A stretch of 64,000 nt of DNA, taken from an uncultured Acidobacteriota bacterium (GTDB lineage Bacteria; Acidobacteriota; Vicinamibacteria; Fen-336). The stretch is from assembly GCA_902826455.1 (NCBI GenBank), contig CADEEV010000009.1, positions 1-64,000 on the forward strand, in the 5' to 3' direction. Position numbers and translations under genes: made by a program. The notes under the pieces are model-generated. The model was not told the origin of the DNA, did not search any database, and worked only from the letters and a program-made list of their open reading frames with translations. Below, in pieces: positions 60,657-64,000 of this stretch; within the stretch, counting starts at the first letter, position 1, and every line of letters begins with the position of its first letter.

Positions 60657-63509
60657 TCAGCGCTTCCGGGCCTCGATCCCGGGAACGTTCTCGGCCAGCA
60701 TCAGGTTCGACGTGAGGTCGAGGTACGCCACCGTCAGGTGGGCGCCGTCCGGCGAGATCCCGAGCGATTCCGCGGCGAGCCCCGCCTCGAGCGCGGCCAG
60801 CCGGCGCCTTCCCCCGGTCGCGCCGTTCGGATCGAAGTCCTGGACGTAGATCGCGTAGGCGCCGCCCTCCTCGCGTCCCACGAAGGCGAGCGCGCGGCCG
60901 TGGGGGAGCCAACGGCAGCGCCCGACGTCCACGTCGCCGGCGGGCACCCAGGCCGGCAAAGGGATCGAGAAGGGCAGCACCTGGCCATCCGCGACCCGGG
61001 CCACGCGCAGGACCGCGCGGTCGCTCCCGAGATCCGCGACGTACGCGACGAGGCTGCCGTCCGGCGAGACCTCCGGCATCTGCAGGTTGCCGGCCACGAG
61101 GCGCGTCCCGTCGCGGCCGTCGCGGCGGATCTTGTGGATGCCCAGGGCCGCGGGATTGCCCGAGGCGTAGACGATCCAGCCGTCCGCCGCCTCGGTCGGG
61201 TTCTCGGCGTCGACGCCGTCGCGGGTGACGCGGCGGGCGCCGCGGCCGTCGGCCTCGGCGATCCACACCTCGAAGTTCCCCGAGCGGTCGTTGCTCCAGA
61301 GCAGCTTGCCGTCCCGCGTGAAGGCCGGGTCCCAGTCCTGGGCCGCATCCTCCGTGAGGCGCCGCACCGCGCCGGTCCTGCGCGACGTGGCCCACAGGTC
61401 GAGGTTGCCGCCGCGGTTCGAGGAGAACACGATCCATTCCCCGGCCGGCTCGTAGACGGGCTCGCGATCCGAGCTCGTGCCGCGCGTCAGCCAGCGAGGC
61501 TCGTGGGGCCTCGCGGGATCGAGGGCGAGCTCGCGCAGGCCGACCCGGAAGGAGCGCGCCTCGAGGGCGACGCGGCCCGGCCCGGCCGCGTCGAGCAGGC
61601 TCACGTCGACGGGCAGCGAGAGCACGGTGCGGCGCGCCGGGCTCGTCACGTCCTGCAGGACCACCGTCGAGCTGCTCGTGTTGTAGACGCTCACCGCGAC
61701 CTGGCGCTGCGCGAAGGCGAGCGTCGAGCCCGAGGCCCACGTCACGCCTTCGGCCGTCGCCACGCCCGGCGGGCCGATGGGTTGATAGCGACCGCTGCTG
61801 GCGTCCACCAGGAACAGGGTGCGGCCCTGCCCGCCCTGCAGGCTCGCGATCGGCACCGCGAGCGACGCGCCGTCGGGCGCGAAGCGGGGCGGCGCCAGCG
61901 CACGCCCCGGCAGCCGTGCCAGGACCCGCACGTCGCTCCCGTCGATGCTCGCGGTGGACAGCACCGTGGTCCAGTCGGAGGCGATCTCGAAGCGCACGAA
62001 GCCGATGCGGCGCCCGTCGGGCGAGATGTCGCCGAAGAAGGCGTCGTCGATCAGGAGCCGCGGCTCGCCGCCGAGCGCCGGCACCCGGTAGAGCGACACG
62101 CGATTGCCGGCGCGGCGCGCGAAGAGCAGGAACGTGCCGTCGGGCGAGAAGCGCGGGTGATCGTCGTCGCCCGCGGTGAGGGGCACCTCGGAGCCGGCTG
62201 CGGTCTGCATCATCCAGATGCGGCGACGGCCGTCGCGGGCGGAGCTGAAGGCCAGCGTGCGGCCGTCCGGAGACGCGGCGGGCGAGGCGTCGCTGCCGGA
62301 GTAGGTGAGGTAGTGCGTGACCGGTGTCGGCGCCACCTCGACCGGCCGCGCCCGCCAGGCGAGAGCGCCGAGCGCCGCGAGCGCGACCGTCGCGAGGAGC
62401 GCCGTGAGCCACGAGGCGTTTCGCGGCCGCCGTGGCCGCACGCCGCTCGGGCTCGAGAGGCGGCCCAGGGCGAGCTCCAGGTCGCGGGCCAGGTCGCGCG
62501 TCGACGCGTAGCGATCCTGGGGATCCTTGGCGAGGCAGCGCTCCACGATCCAGGCGACGTCGCGGGGCACCCGGGGGTGCTCGCTCACGGCCGCAGGCTC
62601 GTCGGTGAGGACGGCCGACAGGGACTGGGCCACGGTCGGCCTGCGGAACGGAGCCGCTCCGGTGAGCAGCTCGTAGGCGACGCACCCGAGCGAGAACTGG
62701 TCCGAGCGCGCGTCGACGGGCTCGCCGCGCACCTGCTCGGGCGACATGTAGCCCGCCGTGCCCACCGGGGTCTCGGGCGACGTGTCGTGGTCCGTGGCGC
62801 CGGCAGGTCCCTGCGGCGGCTCGAGGGCCGCGTCGCGCGTGGCCTTCGCGAGGCCGAAGTCCAGGATCTTCAGCTGGCCTTCGCCGGTGATGAACAGGTT
62901 CGCGGGCTTGATGTCGCGGTGCACGATGCCGCGCTCGTGGGCCGCGCCCAGCCCCCGCGCGGCCTGGGCCGTCCACTCGAGGGCGCGCCGCACCGGCACC
63001 GGCCCCTGCTGGAGGCGCTGGGCGAGGGAGGTGCCCTGGAGCAGCTCGGTGACGAGGAACGGCGTGTCGCCCTCGCGGCCCACGTCGTAGACCGCGAGGA
63101 TCTGCGGATGGTTGAGGGCCGAGGCCGCGCGCGCCTCCTGCTCGAAGCGCCGGAGCCGGTCGGGGCTCGCCACGAGGTCGGCGGGAAGGACCTTGACGGC
63201 GACGTCCCGTCCCAGGCGCTCGTCGCGAGCCCGGTAGACCTCGCCCATGCCGCCGGCCCCCAGCATCGCGCCGATCTCGTAGGGCCCGAGGCGCGTGCCG
63301 GGCGCCACCCGCGCCGCGCCGCCGCTCCACGCGGGCGCTTCGAGGAAGTCGCCCGCCTCCTGGTGCGACTCGAGCAGGCTCTCGACTTCGTGGCGCAGCA
63401 GGGCGTCCTCGCCGCACGCCGTCGCGACGAACTGGGCGCGCTCCTCGGGGCGGCGCTCGAGCGCCTCCCGGAACACGTCCTGCACCCGCTGCCAGCGTTC
63501 GGGGTCCAT
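60657..63509 (-). CDS. Transmembrane Ser/Thr protein kinase with PD40/WD40-like sensor
   Basis: 950 residues. An N-terminal leader (DPERWQRVQDVFREALERRP to ESHQEAGDFLE) typical of acidobacterial kinases near ECF sigma genes; kinase domain (about 75-345; MLGAGGMGEVY, VAVKVL, HRDIKPAN, LDFGLAK, GYMSPEQ); one span (WLTALLATVALAALGALAW, about 370-390); then an extracytoplasmic beta-propeller of TolB-like PD40 repeats (SPDGRTLAFSSARDG, SPDGTFLLFARR, SNRGGNLDLW, SPDGSLVAYVAD). It likely senses envelope ligands. Divergent from the ECF sigma gene. Confidence 0.93.
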   Translation of the reverse strand: MDPERWQRVQDVFREALERRPEERAQFVATACGEDALLRHEVESLLESHQEAGDFLEAPAWSGGAARVAPGTRLGPYEIGAMLGAGGMGEVYRARDERLGRDVAVKVLPADLVASPDRLRRFEQEARAASALNHPQILAVYDVGREGDTPFLVTELLQGTSLAQRLQQGPVPVRRALEWTAQAARGLGAAHERGIVHRDIKPANLFITGEGQLKILDFGLAKATRDAALEPPQGPAGATDHDTSPETPVGTAGYMSPEQVRGEPVDARSDQFSLGCVAYELLTGAAPFRRPTVAQSLSAVLTDEPAAVSEHPRVPRDVAWIVERCLAKDPQDRYASTRDLARDLELALGRLSSPSGVRPRRPRNASWLTALLATVALAALGALAWRARPVEVAPTPVTHYLTYSGSDASPAASPDGRTLAFSSARDGRRRIWMMQTAAGSEVPLTAGDDDHPRFSPDGTFLLFARRAGNRVSLYRVPALGGEPRLLIDDAFFGDISPDGRRIGFVRFEIASDWTTVLSTASIDGSDVRVLARLPGRALAPPRFAPDGASLAVPIASLQGGQGRTLFLVDASSGRYQPIGPPGVATAEGVTWASGSTLAFAQRQVAVSVYNTSSSTVVLQDVTSPARRTVLSLPVDVSLLDAAGPGRVALEARSFRVGLRELALDPARPHEPRWLTRGTSSDREPVYEPAGEWIVFSSNRGGNLDLWATSRRTGAVRRLTEDAAQDWDPAFTRDGKLLWSNDRSGNFEVWIAEADGRGARRVTRDGVDAENPTEAADGWIVYASGNPAALGIHKIRRDGRDGTRLVAGNLQMPEVSPDGSLVAYVADLGSDRAVLRVARVADGQVLPFSIPLPAWVPAGDVDVGRCRWLPHGRALAFVGREEGGAYAIYVQDFDPNGATGGRRRLAALEAGLAAESLGISPDGAHLTVAYLDLTSNLMLAENVPGIEARKR

Positions 63510-63578
63510 GGATGGCTTGGGACGGGGACAGTGTAGGAGCCGCTCGCGGCAGTGGTCAATGTTGATCCGCCGTTGGGC

Positions 63579-63584
63579 TAGACT
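63579..63584 (+). promoter_or_regulatory. -10 hexamer TAGACT before the ECF sigma gene
   Basis: TAGACT ends 7 nt before the GTG at 63592; no SD sequence, again the leaderless pattern. Confidence 0.4.
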
Positions 63585-63591
63585 CGTGGCC

Positions 63592-64000
63592 GTGGCGACG
63601 CGGCGTGCGACGGACCTGCCCGCGCCGGGGCAGGTGACGCGCCTGCTCGAGGCCTGGCGCGGCGGAGACGAGGCGGCCCGGGACCGGCTGATCCCGGTGA
63701 TCTACGCGGACCTGCGCCGTCGCGCCGCCGCCCAGCTGCGCCGCGAGCGCCGCGACCACACCCTCGCCCCGAGCGACCTCGTCCACGAGACCTACCTGCG
63801 CCTGTCGTCGCAGAACGCCGCCTGGCGGAATCGCGAGCAGTTCTTCGGCGTGGCCTCGCGCCTGATGCGGCGCATCCTGGTGGATCACGCCCGGGCCCGG
63901 GCCGCCGCCAAGCGCGGCAAGGGGCTGCGCGTGACCCTCGCCGACGGCCTGATGGCGGCCGCCTCGGCCCAGCCCGACCTGCTCGATCTCGACCAGGCCC
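63592..64000 (+). CDS. ECF sigma factor (TIGR02999-like), C-terminally cut by window edge
   Basis: The open frame from GTG 63592 (or 63586) runs to the window end, giving 136 residues. Sigma-2 region: LLEAWRGGDEAARDRLIPVI, TLAPSDLVHETYLRL, and NREQFFGVASRLMRRILVDH, a set diagnostic of the acidobacterial/planctomycetal ECF group usually paired with Ser/Thr kinases. KRGKGLRVTLADG begins the linker to region 4, which lies outside. The neighbouring divergent kinase (82 bp between starts) is the expected partner and may control its activity. Confidence 0.9.
   Translation, partial: MATRRATDLPAPGQVTRLLEAWRGGDEAARDRLIPVIYADLRRRAAAQLRRERRDHTLAPSDLVHETYLRLSSQNAAWRNREQFFGVASRLMRRILVDHARARAAAKRGKGLRVTLADGLMAAASAQPDLLDLDQA

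Overview
The window is a very GC-rich, densely packed bacterial chromosome segment with about 65 genes, almost no spacer DNA and no mobile elements, CRISPR arrays, tRNA or rRNA genes that I could see. Gene content points to the phylum Acidobacteriota (inference). The clues are several Hanks-type Ser/Thr kinases fused to TPR or PD40 repeats, a kinase with the acidobacterial-type N-terminal leader next to an ECF sigma factor of the TIGR02999 kind, GloVer and Calx-beta repeat proteins, and amidohydrolase/Xaa-Pro peptidase operons.

Layout. 1-594: groES-groEL chaperonin operon (minus strand) led by a 48-residue membrane peptide, with a CIRCE-like 9-9-9 inverted repeat upstream. 751-4178: NarL-type response regulator, exported alpha/beta hydrolase, and a phosphoesterase/lipid kinase pair. 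4428-8083: a Kai clock-like operon (kaiC, two kaiB genes, hybrid histidine kinase) without kaiA. 8061-11847: lipoprotein and a divergent metal-efflux pair (CDF transporter and P1B ATPase). 11789-16407: a GloVer/Calx-beta surface protein and a membrane SGNH hydrolase. 16588-19826: DoxX, small protein and FMN split-barrel operon converging on a kinase-TPR gene. 19929-25418: amidohydrolase, CDP-alcohol phosphotransferase, zincin-like protein and Xaa-Pro peptidase, converging on a Tat-exported amidohydrolase. 25530-29566: porin-like, cupredoxin and GGDEF-EAL cluster. 29591-31940: PadR-controlled membrane protein and epimerase. 31930-33701: small secreted proteins and a single-domain response regulator. 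33745-39209: DUF255-DsbD fusion, PIG-L-like protein, GNAT and peptide-binding lipoprotein. 39213-45759: cupin, PARP-type zinc-finger protein, mini anti-sigma-like protein, SDR, a zinc ribbon-kinase-PilZ-PilZ-J-TPR protein, rhodanese and aminotransferase. 45783-50050: PpiC-type lipoprotein, GH63 glucosidase and RsbW-like kinase. 50047-52629: B12-dependent MerR (CarH/LitR type), fasciclin and DUF523-DUF1722 light-response-like locus. 52741-58585: secreted proteins, a large hybrid histidine kinase and a DUF1080 hydrolase. 58723-60655: Fis-like/7-TM/coiled-coil cassette. 60657-64000: kinase-PD40 gene divergent from a truncated ECF sigma gene.

Two window-wide patterns stand out. First, about a dozen genes have a TANNNT-like -10 hexamer ending 5-9 nt before the start codon and no Shine-Dalgarno sequence, which suggests frequent leaderless transcription; other genes carry clear GGAGG leaders. 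Second, convergent neighbours nearly always overlap at their 3' ends, and four pairs share one palindromic CTAG that serves as TAG stop on both strands. Signalling dominates the gene content: a Kai-type ATPase module, three Ser/Thr kinases, two hybrid histidine kinases, two response regulators, c-di-GMP enzyme and PilZ domains, a light-sensor-like MerR protein and an ECF sigma factor.
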